Shown piece after piece: positions 17,433 to 25,912 of a DNA stretch of 62,728 nucleotides. The notes under the pieces were generated by a model. It was not told where the DNA came from and made no database searches. It was given only the letters and a program-made list of their open reading frames with translations. Each line of letters opens with the position of its first letter. Position 1 is the stretch's first letter. Source of the DNA: Pseudonocardia bannensis (lineage in GTDB: Bacteria; Actinomycetota; Actinomycetes; Mycobacteriales; Pseudonocardiaceae); assembly GCF_012911875.1 (NCBI RefSeq), contig NZ_JAAXKZ010000019.1, positions 1-62,728 of the forward strand, read 5' to 3'. The position numbers and the translations under genes are program-made.

Positions 17433-17466
17433 CACAACCGAGGGACACCGTCGTCCCTCGGTTGTG
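17433..17466. terminator. 14-bp perfect hairpin between convergent genes
   Basis: CACAACCGAGGGAC (17433-17446) and its exact complement (17453-17466) flank a 6-base loop. It lies 24 bases after the micro-ORF stop and 25 bases after the rhomboid stop on the other strand, so it can serve as a bidirectional terminator. There is no long T tract, which is common in actinobacteria. Confidence 0.8.
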
Positions 17467-17491
17467 GCGTTCGCCGGGGTTTCGGCCTGCG

Positions 17492-18382
17492 TCAGCCGAG
17501 CCCTCCGACGCTGAGCACGATGACCGCCGACAGCAGCACCGTGAGGCCGACGAGCGCGCCGACCTGATACCGCGGACGGTTGCGGGCCGGGGCGTAGACC
17601 AGTGCCGCTGTGGCCACCGCACCCACGACGAGGCCACCGAGATGGCCGATCAGGGAGACGCCGGGCAGCACGATGCTGATCACGACGTTGACCGCGATCA
17701 GGCCGAGCACCTGGCCGGCGGGGACCTTGAGCCGCCGCAGGACGACCGCGAGCCCACCCATCAGCCCGAAGACCGCACCGGACGCACCGGCCACCCGCGC
17801 GTCGGGCGGATAGAACAGCATCACGGCGGCCGAGCCACCGAGCAGCGCCACGAGGTAGACGGCCAGGAACCGGCCCCGGCCCAGGACGATCTCGATGTCC
17901 CGGCCGATGATCCACAGGGCCATCATGTTGAAGACCAGGTGGAGCGGGCCGATGTGCAGGAAGCCGGAGGTCAGCACCCGCCAGCATTCGCCGTCCGCCA
18001 CCAGGCCGGGGACCAGCGCCCACTCCCGGAACAGCGACGCTCTGACGTTGGCACCCAGGCTGCCGGCCTGTAGCACCGTCCACGCGAACACGACGACGTT
18101 CAGCGCGATGAGCACCGGTACGACGATCGGGCGGGTTCCCGGCTCGGCGCCGGCGATCGTCACCCCCCGGCGGGCCCCACGATTGCCCTCGGCGACGCAG
18201 TCGACGCACTGGTGACCGACCGACGCCTCACGCAGGCAATCCGGACAGGCCGGCCGCTCGCACCGCGTGCAGCGCAGCCCGGTCGGCCGGTCCGGGTGCC
18301 GGACACACCCCACCGGGCCGGCCCCGGGCGGTGACCCGCCCGGGCAGGACGGTGGCTGGGGCGGTCCGGCGGGGTAGCTCAC
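17492..18382 (-). CDS. Rhomboid-family intramembrane serine protease with N-terminal zinc-ribbon
   Basis: This 296-residue protein starts with a Pro-rich segment and a B-box-like Cys/His cluster (CVRHPDRPTGLRCTRCERPACPDC and HQCVDC within residues 26-62). The rhomboid core then has HLVFNMMALW, the catalytic Ser in GASGAVFGLMGG and the catalytic His in GHLGGLVVG. About six to seven transmembrane helices are visible. It cleaves membrane proteins within the bilayer; substrates are unknown. The start is 5 bp downstream of the ppiA stop, so the two form an operon. Confidence 0.92.
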   Translation of the reverse strand: MSYPAGPPQPPSCPGGSPPGAGPVGCVRHPDRPTGLRCTRCERPACPDCLREASVGHQCVDCVAEGNRGARRGVTIAGAEPGTRPIVVPVLIALNVVVFAWTVLQAGSLGANVRASLFREWALVPGLVADGECWRVLTSGFLHIGPLHLVFNMMALWIIGRDIEIVLGRGRFLAVYLVALLGGSAAVMLFYPPDARVAGASGAVFGLMGGLAVVLRRLKVPAGQVLGLIAVNVVISIVLPGVSLIGHLGGLVVGAVATAALVYAPARNRPRYQVGALVGLTVLLSAVIVLSVGGLG

Positions 18383-18387
18383 CGCTG

Positions 18388-18927
<540 letters not shown>

Positions 18928-18974
18928 CGTGCCAGCACCGGAGAAAGACGCCCACGCGGGAAGCAGGTCGGATC

Positions 18975-19448
18975 ATGAAAGCTGCGAAGACGCCGGCTCG
19001 GACCCGGAAGCGGACGGGTCCCATTGTGGGCTCGGCCGGGAGCGTGGTGAACACCGTCGCCGACGCCGTTCCGGAGCTATCCCGTCAGGCCAGGGACCTG
19101 CTCGCGGAGTCCGGCGAGCAACTCGACCGGGCGCGCCGGGAGGTGCACGAGCGGCTGCCGGATCTGTCGAAGGGGCTCACGCAGGCTCGACGCGAGCTCG
19201 CCGGACGCATCGACCCGGACCCCGTCCCGCGGCGCCGGCCGCGGTGGCTGTTGGCCGGAGTGGTCGTCACGGCCGTGTCCGGTGTGGTCTGGACGGTGCT
19301 GTCCCGCCGGCCGCAGCAGGTGGAGCCGCAGTCGACCAGCGACCGGCCGATCCCGGCGACCCCGCCGGGCGGCTCCCGGATCACCGGTGGCCCGGCCACC
19401 AGCGCGGCCGGTGGGCCGGCGGCGCGAAACGGCAGCTCGGGGCACTGA
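18975..19448 (+). CDS. cwsA: CwsA-like membrane protein
   Basis: This 157-residue protein has a basic N-terminus, an amphipathic helical stretch (ELSRQARDLLAESGEQLDRA onward) and one transmembrane helix near residues 91-110 (WLLAGVVVTAVSGVVWTVL), then a Pro/Ser-rich tail. Its position divergent from ppiA and its architecture match mycobacterial CwsA, which helps place Wag31 and shape the cell wall. Sequence conservation in this family is low, so the name rests on synteny as much as on sequence. Confidence 0.7.
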   Translation: MKAAKTPARTRKRTGPIVGSAGSVVNTVADAVPELSRQARDLLAESGEQLDRARREVHERLPDLSKGLTQARRELAGRIDPDPVPRRRPRWLLAGVVVTAVSGVVWTVLSRRPQQVEPQSTSDRPIPATPPGGSRITGGPATSAAGGPAARNGSSGH

Positions 19449-19474
19449 CCAGGCCGGCCACCGTTTCCGCTCGA

Positions 19475-20575
19475 TCAGCCCAGCTGCTCGCGCAGGAATG
19501 CGGTGACCGCCTGTTCGTAGCGTGCCGGGTCGGCGTTCCACGCCGCGGTGTGCTCGACGTCGCGCACCTCGAGGTAGCGCATCGGCCAGTCGAGACCTGG
19601 TGCCGCAGCGACCAGGTCCCGGCTCGGCCCGACCGGCACCGCGGTGTCGCCGGTGCTGTGGATGACGAGCGTGGGCGGTCGCACCGCCGGCGGGTGGATC
19701 CGCAGCGTGAAGCGATCGAAGTCGATGCCGATGCGGCGGCTCGTGATGTTCGCGGCGATCGGGGTGAGCATCGCGGGCAGCCGACGGTTGCGTGCCTGCT
19801 GGCGCAGAGTCGCCCGCCAATCCAGCAGCGGCGCGTCCCACACGACCGCCGCGACGTTCTCCGCCTCCGGTGAGCGGTCGAGGAAAGCCCCGATGATCGC
19901 CGCCCCCATCGACCAGCCGTAGAGGACGATGCGCCGGGCCCCCGCAGCCCGGGCGTACCGGACGGCGGCCTCCAGGTCCTCCCACTCGGTGTCCCCGAGA
20001 TGGTGGTGCCCGTCAGGGCTCGGGGGCGCGCACTCGTCGTTGCGGTAGCTGATCACCAGTTGGTGCAGGCCGAGTTCATGCAACGCGGGCAGGATCCGCA
20101 GCGCCTCGCGCCGGCTGCCGCCGCGCCCGTGCACGTGCACGATCCAGGTGTCCCCGTCACCGGGAACCGACCAGGCCGGTGCAGGCCCCAGCGCGGTCGC
20201 GACGGCCACCTCGGTGAACGTGAGCCCCCGCGCGCCCGGGTCCGGATCGAAGGGCCCCGCGTCGACGACGGCCGTGGTACCGGGAGGAGGTACCGGGCCG
20301 TCGAGGAGCGCACGGACGATCCGGTCGTCGTGCCACTCGACCACGGGCCCCATCACGGCCAATCCCTCGGACCAGCGCAGGCCCCAGATTCCCGGCTGCT
20401 CGACGAGCCGGTTGCGGGCGAGGGTCACGGTCCCGTCGCCGGCGTCCAGGATGCGTTCGGGATAGAGCGGCCGACGCCGCGTATCGAGCAGAACGTTCGA
20501 GTAGAACCACCCGATTCCGGCGACTACGGCACCGAATCCGACACCGACGCCGGTTCCATACCTCTGGAAGCGCAC
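19475..20575 (-). CDS. Membrane-anchored alpha/beta hydrolase
   Basis: I place the start at the GTG at 20575, giving 366 residues, because a hydrophobic anchor (GTGVGVGFGAVVAGIGWFYS) begins right after it. The upstream extension to 20812 is not protein-like and overlaps the neighbouring promoter region. The hydrolase core has HVHGRGGSRREALRILP, the nucleophile elbow GWSMG, a late Asp in HSTGDTAVPV and a His near VEHTAAW, forming a plausible Ser-Asp-His triad. The fold is that of esterases or peptidase-like proteins. Substrate unknown. A 26-bp gap separates it from the CwsA-like gene, which converges on it. Confidence 0.78.
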   Translation of the reverse strand: MRFQRYGTGVGVGFGAVVAGIGWFYSNVLLDTRRRPLYPERILDAGDGTVTLARNRLVEQPGIWGLRWSEGLAVMGPVVEWHDDRIVRALLDGPVPPPGTTAVVDAGPFDPDPGARGLTFTEVAVATALGPAPAWSVPGDGDTWIVHVHGRGGSRREALRILPALHELGLHQLVISYRNDECAPPSPDGHHHLGDTEWEDLEAAVRYARAAGARRIVLYGWSMGAAIIGAFLDRSPEAENVAAVVWDAPLLDWRATLRQQARNRRLPAMLTPIAANITSRRIGIDFDRFTLRIHPPAVRPPTLVIHSTGDTAVPVGPSRDLVAAAPGLDWPMRYLEVRDVEHTAAWNADPARYEQAVTAFLREQLG

Positions 20576-20811
20576 CACAGAGGTGATGATGGAGCACCGC
20601 CCGGCGCGATTGCCCGTCGGTCCCGCAACGTCAAGCACCCGAACATCATCCGACCCGGTGAAAACCGCGCGACCTGCATGTTCTTTTCCACCGGAACGAG
20701 TGAAGTGCAGTGACCCAGCCGTTATCGGCACATCTCCACGGGCCCCGCTTCGTTGTCTTTGAAGATCACCGTCGCGACATCCGACACCCCCGATCGGAAG
20801 GATCATCTGCA

Positions 20812-21375
20812 ATGAGCAGCCTCGCCCGCCGCAGCCTGCGTACGACCGCCACCGCCGCCGGCATCGCCGCCATCGGTGTGGGCCTCGCGGGCAACGCGTT
20901 CGCCGCCCCGGCCGTGCCGACCGCCCCTGAGCTCCCGGCCACCCCGGGCGCCGACGCCCTGACCACGCCGGACGCCGCTTCTGCGCCGGAGGCGCTGGCC
21001 GACCTGCAGTCCGCCGCGCCCTCGGCCGAGGCCGCCGGTCTCCCGGAGCTGTTCTCGTTCGAGATGCCGAACGTCGAGACCCAGACCGCCCCGGAGAGCA
21101 CCGGGTTCCACACCGCCGGCCTGCCCGAGGCGCCCTCCGCGCCCTCCGCGCCGGAGTTCGGCACCGAGCAGATCCCGAGCAACCCGGCCACCGACGCCTT
21201 CGGCCAGTTCGGCAACGCCGACGCAGCCGGCCAGGTGCAGGAGGGGGCGACCGACTTCGCCGGCAGCAACAACGTCGGCCCGTCGCCGTCGGCCGACAGC
21301 GCGACCATGTTCGCCGAGCTCGCGCAGCAGGCCGCGAACGGCACGCAGATCAGCGGTCACAGCATCGGCCAGTAA
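20812..21375 (+). CDS. Secreted Ala/Pro-rich protein of unknown function
   Basis: The ATG at 20812 is preceded by GGAAGGA. The 187-residue product has a clear signal peptide: RRSLR, a hydrophobic stretch and a probable cleavage after AFA near residue 31. The mature part is rich in Ala, Pro, Glu and Gln (APAVPTAPELPATPG at its start) with no cysteine, no lipobox and no recognised domain. It may be a cell-wall-associated or secreted protein. A long hairpin follows it, and 236 bp of non-coding DNA precedes it, so it is probably a single-gene transcript. Codon use fits the rest of the genome. I do not recognise the family. Confidence 0.75.
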   Translation: MSSLARRSLRTTATAAGIAAIGVGLAGNAFAAPAVPTAPELPATPGADALTTPDAASAPEALADLQSAAPSAEAAGLPELFSFEMPNVETQTAPESTGFHTAGLPEAPSAPSAPEFGTEQIPSNPATDAFGQFGNADAAGQVQEGATDFAGSNNVGPSPSADSATMFAELAQQAANGTQISGHSIGQ

Positions 21376-21393
21376 GGCCGGCAGGACCTGAAC

Positions 21394-21443
21394 GCGGCGC
21401 GTCCCGCTGCGAATCCCTGACGGGTTCGCGTGGGGCGCGTCGC
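21394..21443 (+). terminator. Long imperfect hairpin after the secreted-protein gene
   Basis: GCGGCGCGTCCC pairs with GGGGCGCGTCGC allowing G-U pairs, and TGCGAATCCC pairs with GGGTTCGCG inside it. The structure starts about 18 bases after the stop codon and ends in GTCGTCT, fitting an intrinsic terminator without a T run. Confidence 0.6.
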
Positions 21444-21552
21444 GTCGTCTGGGGGCTTCCACCCTTCTGGCCTGGCGCTTTACCTGAGGCGTCATCGACA
21501 TGACGACGCCGCCCGGTCATGGTGTGCGCATTCCGACCCCACGGAGGCCACC

Positions 21553-21978
21553 ATGACCGCCCCTTCCTCTCCGCCGGTTCGTCCTGCGCCGGCCGGCCGC
21601 GCCCGGCTGCTGCGGTCCGCGCTGCAGCTCGACGCGCTCGCATCCGGTCTGCTCGGCATCGCGGCGGTCACGGCCGCGCCTCTGCTGACCGAGCTGCTCG
21701 GGATCTCCCCCGGGCTGCTCCGTGGGGCCGGCGCGTTCCTCGTCGTCTTCGCGGCGGCGCTCCTGGCGCTCGGCTCGAGGCCGGTCGTCGCAGCAGGTGG
21801 GGTCCGGGTGGTCGTCGCGCTCAACATCGTGTGGGTGCTCGGGAGCCTGGTGGGCCTTGCCGCCGGGTGGTCCGCACTCACGACCCTCGGCCTCGCGTTC
21901 GTCCTGGTTCAGGCGGGCGCCGTCGCGGTCCTCGCGGATCTGCAGTGGACGGGGTTGCGCCGGTTGTCGTCCCGATGA
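21553..21978 (+). CDS. Small four-helix membrane protein
   Basis: The ATG at 21553 follows CGGAGG and gives 141 residues. Four hydrophobic helices are visible (about 24-44, 52-72, 80-102 and 108-128), with basic ends. No catalytic motif is seen. It resembles small uncharacterised integral membrane proteins of actinobacteria. It lies between the secreted-protein gene and the nucleotide-binding-like gene, with no clear operon link: 139 bp precede the next start. Confidence 0.7.
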   Translation: MTAPSSPPVRPAPAGRARLLRSALQLDALASGLLGIAAVTAAPLLTELLGISPGLLRGAGAFLVVFAAALLALGSRPVVAAGGVRVVVALNIVWVLGSLVGLAAGWSALTTLGLAFVLVQAGAVAVLADLQWTGLRRLSSR

Positions 21979-22117
21979 CGAGAATCCTCGCGTCACGACA
22001 TCGCCGCAGGTAGAGCGGCAGCGGGCGCGACCGCCCATTCGTCCGTAGACCTGCCCCGGTCAGGCCAATACCATGGGCCCGTACCGTGTGTCAATGCGGG
22101 CCGAATAGGTGGTCTTC

Positions 22118-22585
22118 ATGCGTAGGTACCTGGTCGTTGCGAATCAGACCTTGGAGGCTGCGGAGTTGCGGGACGAGCTCCGCAAGCGGGTCGAGGCAGG
22201 ACCCAGCAGCTTTTTCGTACTCGTCCCGAACACCAGCGCGGCGCACTACCACGTGGTGCCCGCTGCCGGGGGTCTCGTGCCCATGCCCAGCATGGCGGCC
22301 GACTACGGCCGCCCCGAGAGCGACGAGGAGGCAACGGCCTTGGCCAGGCAGCGGCTGGACCGGATGCTGGTCGACCTCTCCGCGGCGGGGGTCAAGGTCG
22401 AGGGCAATCTGGGGAGCGCGAACCCGCTCGAGGGCATCGACAACGTGCTCGCGGATCGTCAGTTCGACGAGATCATCGTGGCGACGCTGCCCCATCGCTT
22501 CTCGCGTTGGCTCAAGGCGGACCTGCCGAATCAGGTCGAACGCCGTTTCGGACTGCCGGTGACGACCATCGTCACGAAACGCTGA
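22118..22585 (+). CDS. Uncharacterised universal-stress-protein-like protein
   Basis: Starting at ATG 22118 (a GTG nine bases upstream is possible) the product has 155 residues. It begins RRYLVVANQTL, a beta strand typical of Usp-like folds, then FFVLVPNTSAAHY, and ends FDEIIVATLPHRFSRWLKAD followed by a LPVTTIVT strand. Actinobacterial homologues of this type are labelled universal stress or hypothetical proteins. The ATP-binding GxxGxxxxxxxxGS motif of true Usp proteins is not visible, so ligand binding is uncertain. Confidence 0.7.
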   Translation: MRRYLVVANQTLEAAELRDELRKRVEAGPSSFFVLVPNTSAAHYHVVPAAGGLVPMPSMAADYGRPESDEEATALARQRLDRMLVDLSAAGVKVEGNLGSANPLEGIDNVLADRQFDEIIVATLPHRFSRWLKADLPNQVERRFGLPVTTIVTKR

Positions 22586-22749
22586 CCGCTCGAGGTGCCG
22601 GCGCGGGTGAACAGATCGGCAGCCCGTCGTGCTCGGCCACGCTGCAGATGCCCCGGAGCCAGACCTACCGGCCCTGGGCCAGTGACAGCGCCGGTCGGCC
22701 CACGAGATCCGGGTTTAGCGCTCACCACGGGTGGGTAAAGGGCGCTGAG

Positions 22750-22974
22750 ATGACGTCTTCAGACAGCAAGGACTTGGCTCGCATCGCGGCAGCGGATGTC
22801 GCGCGGCTGCTCGCCGGCAAGGTGGGACTCCGCAGGGTCGTGACGGTCGCGCGCCGAGCCACCAGGACGAGCAGAGCCGAGGCCGAGGGCGCTGCCCCCG
22901 ATCCTCAAGCGACGGCTCGTAGCCATCCACCCGACGATCACTCCGCGCGGGGCGCCCACGGGGAGAAGGTGTGA
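22750..22974 (+). CDS. Doubtful small ORF
   Basis: An ATG at 22750 opens a 74-codon frame with a helical, Ala/Arg-rich N-terminal half (DLARIAAADVARLLAGKVGL) and a disordered tail. The ribosome site is weak. I recognise no family; it may be a remnant of a longer gene or chance. The surrounding 22586-23184 shows nothing else I can support. Confidence 0.25.
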   Translation: MTSSDSKDLARIAAADVARLLAGKVGLRRVVTVARRATRTSRAEAEGAAPDPQATARSHPPDDHSARGAHGEKV

Positions 22975-23184
22975 CTCGACGCGCCACCGGAGCACGCTCC
23001 CGGCTCCGCATCGCGTGACGGCGAGCCCGAAGCCCGGCCCGCGTGAACAGGGCCGCTCGTGATGTACGGCATTGCTGATCAGCAGCGTGGCGTCGGGATG
23101 TGGGACGGGGTCCGCCGGGCACCTGTGATCAGCAGCGAGGAGCTCGACCGCTCGGTTGCGCAGCAGTGGCTGTTCTGGTGGCGG

Positions 23185-23543
23185 CGAAACGAGGCCGGGG
23201 TCCGCTCGGACGACCACGCCGGCACCACCTGGGCGCCGGCCGGTCGAACCCCGGTCGTGCACGCCGAGAGGACCGGAGGTGGGCCCGTCTTCCTCGTCGT
23301 CGACGGCCATCCGGCCCCCCGGCCAAGGCCGCCACCGAGTTCGTCGCCTCCACCGGCGGCCGGCTCACGCTGTTCTTCCTGCCCGGGTACTCCCCCGAAC
23401 GCGACCCCGAGGAGTGGGTCTGGAAGAAACGTCACGCACGACCGCATCGGAAAGACCGGCGTCACCAGCCAGGACGACCTCAAAAGCCAGGCCATTTCCG
23501 CGCTCCGACGCCTGCAGAAACTGCCCGCCCTCGATCTCCTTAG
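23185..23543 (+). pseudogene. Remnant of an IS630-family transposase
   Basis: Three segments in different frames reconstruct the C-terminal half of an IS630-type DDE transposase. They are NEAGVRSDDHAGTTWAPAGR with FLVVDGHP, then EFVASTGGRLTLFFLPGYSP with DPEEWVWK, then HDRIGKTGVTSQDDLK with ALRRLQKLPAL. At least two frameshifts are needed. About 40 residues between TPVV and FLVVDG are missing compared with the family as I know it. The N-terminal helix-turn-helix half and clear terminal inverted repeats are not seen. The element is dead and marks this stretch as accessory DNA. Confidence 0.8.
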
Positions 23544-23659
23544 TAGCTGCCCGGCTCCGCCCGGTCCAAGTGAGTCCGCGCGACTTGAGCGACGATCCGT
23601 CCCGTCCTGCCGCTGAGCCGGTGCCGGGCCGCTTTCCTACTGCTTTCCTACTGCGGCCG

Positions 23660-24367
23660 TCAGGAGAAGCCGGGGGTGTCGGCGGGGGGTTGTCCGCTGA
23701 CCGCGGTGATGACCTCTGCGGCGATCTGGCGGAGGAGGTCGAACGCCTGGTCGGCGGTGCACTCGTTCTGGCCCATGACGATCCCGAGGGCCTGGTCGAT
23801 CACGGCCCGGGAGGAGAGCGCGGCCTGCAGGTGCTCGGACATCTCGGTGCGCTCGGCCAGCCGGACCGCGAGCGCAAGTGCCCGAGACGCTTCGTCGGCG
23901 AACCGCCGGGCGACGAGCTGTTCCTGTGGGCCGAACGTGCCAGGGTGCGGGGAGTAGATATTGAGCGCTCCGATCGGCTGGCCGCCGGTGTGCAGGGGAA
24001 GCGACAGGGACGAGCGGATGCCGTGGGCCAGCGCCGGCATCTGGTAGGCCCTCCACCGGTCGTCGTCGGCGAGGTCGTCGATGACGACGACCTCGTCGGT
24101 GTTTAGGCTGGCCAGGCACGGGCCCTGGTCGTGGCCGTACTGCACCTCGTCGAGCTGGCTGGCGCGGGTGTCGCTGTTGGCGACGGTCATCGCGTGGTGG
24201 TTGCGGCGCACGGTGATGTCGCAGGACAGATCACCGGACAGCACGGCGACCGCGAGCGTGGCGATTTCCTGCAGGAAGTCGCCGATGTCCTCCGTGGCCA
24301 GGAGCAACTCCTGCAACTCGACCGCCGCTGCAGCGGAGGTGAGGGTGGGGATGTTCTGGTCGGCCAT
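23660..24367 (-). CDS. GAF and ANTAR domain protein
   Basis: This 235-residue protein has a GAF sensor domain (about residues 20-165, with EVQYGHDQGPCLASL and SSLSLPLHTGGQPIGALNIYS) and a C-terminal ANTAR-type RNA-binding segment (RAVIDQALGIVMGQNECTADQAFDLLRQ). Such proteins bind nascent RNA hairpins and antiterminate transcription in response to a signal sensed by GAF. The ANTAR part looks shortened: about ten residues usually found between DLLRQ and IAAEVI are missing, so RNA binding may be altered. It diverges from the STAS protein gene across 199 bp. Confidence 0.88.
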   Translation of the reverse strand: MADQNIPTLTSAAAAVELQELLLATEDIGDFLQEIATLAVAVLSGDLSCDITVRRNHHAMTVANSDTRASQLDEVQYGHDQGPCLASLNTDEVVVIDDLADDDRWRAYQMPALAHGIRSSLSLPLHTGGQPIGALNIYSPHPGTFGPQEQLVARRFADEASRALALAVRLAERTEMSEHLQAALSSRAVIDQALGIVMGQNECTADQAFDLLRQIAAEVITAVSGQPPADTPGFS

Positions 24368-24566
24368 CGGAACGACCCGTCTGAGAGCAGGGCTCCCGGT
24401 GGAGGCGAATCATCAAAGGCGGCTCGCCACAGGATTGACGGGCACGGAGCGCTCCGACGACCCAGTGCCCCACGCGGAGCGCTGGTGGGCGGCGGGCACG
24501 CGTCGTATCTTTACCCGCGGTCCCGCAGCGCGGCCATCTCCGACCTTCTTGTCTCCGAGGTGCGCC

Positions 24567-24992
24567 ATGTCTTCACCGACCGTCCGAACCAGCACGATCG
24601 GTTCGGTGACGCTGGTGGTAATTGTCGGCGACATCGACCTCGCCTCAGCTCCCGAGTTGCGCGAGGGCCTGCTGAGCGTGCCGAGTCGCAATGTCGTCCT
24701 CGACCTGTCGGGGGTGCGGTGGCTGACGGCGGCAGGGCTTACGGTGCTGCTCGAACTCCTCGACCGCCTTCAGAAGGCCGGTGCAATCCTTGTGCTCGCC
24801 GCTGCCCCCACGGCAGTACGACGCATAGTCAGGATGACCGAGCTGGAGGTCGCACTGCCGATGGCCTCGACCGTCGGGGAAGCGATCGGGATGCTCATGC
24901 CGGTGTCGGCCCGCGGCCCGGTGAAGACCGGGGCGGCGCGGGCGGTCTGGAGCTGCCGCCGCGCGGTACGGATCACCGATACACCGCCGTGA
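24567..24992 (+). CDS. STAS-domain anti-anti-sigma factor-like protein
   Basis: The ATG at 24567 with GAGG upstream gives 141 residues. The STAS fold is clear: VTLVVIVGDIDLASAPELRE, VVLDLSGVRWLTAAGLTVLL and LVLAAAPTAVRRIV. Anti-sigma antagonists of the SpoIIAA/RsbV type carry a phosphorylated Ser in DSSGL; here the site reads LTAAGL. The second position is Ala, and Thr is the only hydroxyl. Regulation by a kinase such as an RsbW-like protein is therefore doubtful. The C-terminal 30 residues are basic and not conserved. No partner anti-sigma factor is encoded next to it. Confidence 0.82.
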   Translation: MSSPTVRTSTIGSVTLVVIVGDIDLASAPELREGLLSVPSRNVVLDLSGVRWLTAAGLTVLLELLDRLQKAGAILVLAAAPTAVRRIVRMTELEVALPMASTVGEAIGMLMPVSARGPVKTGAARAVWSCRRAVRITDTPP

Positions 24993-25148
24993 TCGACCGA
25001 CCGGCCCCCAGCACACGCAGGGCCCGAGCACGACCGTGCCACGACTCGTCCACGGCGAACGTGGTGAGGGGTCTTGTCCCTGTTGCGCCCGGTTCGGGCC
25101 AGGGGTGATCCGGCGACGGTGACCGGTCGGCTCGCGCGCAGGCCTCGC

Positions 25149-25823
25149 TCAGCCGGTGTCGGCAGTGGTGGTGTGGGGGTCGCCGACCGGTTTGGACTCG
25201 GGGGAACCCCGTTGACGCAGGAACACCGCGAAGATCGCCATGGACCCGACGGCCAGCAATTCGGACTGCCAGTTCTGCAGCGTGCGGTTCCAGAAGTCCG
25301 CAGAACCGACATAGCTCAGCCAGGAGACCGCGTCCTGGCGCTGACCGAGCCGCTCGGCGTTGTAGGCGGCCCAGCCCGCGACCGACATGACCGCCCAGGA
25401 CAGCAGGAAGATGCCACCCATGAGCAGGCCCAGCGAGCGGGAGAACACGGTGGTGCGCCAGTCGGCGGTCGCCGCCCAGCGGGGAGACTCCGGGCCGGCG
25501 AACCGGCCCACCTTCTGGGCCCGGTCCGATTCGAGGCCGGCCTCGTCCAGGTTCTTCGACTCCGGCGATCCACGCTGTACCAGCCATACGGTCCCGAAGA
25601 TGTAGAGGAAGAACTGCAGGTACTCCGACTGCCAGTTCTCCACCACGTCGACGCCGAAGTCCGAGGAGGTCACGTAGTCGATCAGCGTGACCTGCTCGGC
25701 GCCCTGCGCGAGCTGCCGGTCGTTGAAATCGGCCTGCCCGGCGAACGCCTGGCCGACCAGGGCGGCCAGGAACAGCAACCCGAACGCCAGGCTCAGCCCG
25801 TTGTCGCGCAGCGCACGCTTCAT
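25149..25823 (-). CDS. DUF6766-type membrane protein with internal duplication
   Basis: This 224-residue membrane protein has four or more hydrophobic helices. Two halves carry the same motif: DYVTSSDFGVDVVENWQSEY with QRGSPESK, and SYVGSADFWNRTLQNWQSEL with QRGSPESK. It matches what I know as DUF6766, of unknown function. The start overlaps the stop of the 30-residue peptide gene (ATGA), so it is translationally coupled as the last gene of a three-gene unit. An internal gene duplication is the simplest explanation for the symmetry. Confidence 0.8.
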   Translation of the reverse strand: MKRALRDNGLSLAFGLLFLAALVGQAFAGQADFNDRQLAQGAEQVTLIDYVTSSDFGVDVVENWQSEYLQFFLYIFGTVWLVQRGSPESKNLDEAGLESDRAQKVGRFAGPESPRWAATADWRTTVFSRSLGLLMGGIFLLSWAVMSVAGWAAYNAERLGQRQDAVSWLSYVGSADFWNRTLQNWQSELLAVGSMAIFAVFLRQRGSPESKPVGDPHTTTADTG

Positions 25824-25912
25824 CGGTGCAGCACCCCGAGCACAGCGAAGTAGGCCAGCCCGACCACGATCAGCACCAAGTACCCCACGAACACCACGCG
25901 CACGCTTCTCAC
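25820..25912 (-). CDS. 30-residue single-helix membrane peptide
   Basis: A GTG start overlaps the lipoprotein stop (GTGA) and the stop overlaps the DUF6766 start (ATGA). The product has a basic head (RSVR), one strong hydrophobic helix (VVFVGYLVLIVVGLAYFAVL) and ends in LHR. Tight overlaps on both sides argue that it is translated. It may help assemble or regulate the neighbouring membrane protein. Family unknown. Confidence 0.65.
   Translation of the reverse strand: MRSVRVVFVGYLVLIVVGLAYFAVLGVLHR

Noticed and set aside
20576..20812. Upstream extension of the alpha/beta hydrolase to 20812
   Set aside because: The extra residues are not protein-like, and the extension would cover the upstream region of the divergent secreted-protein gene.
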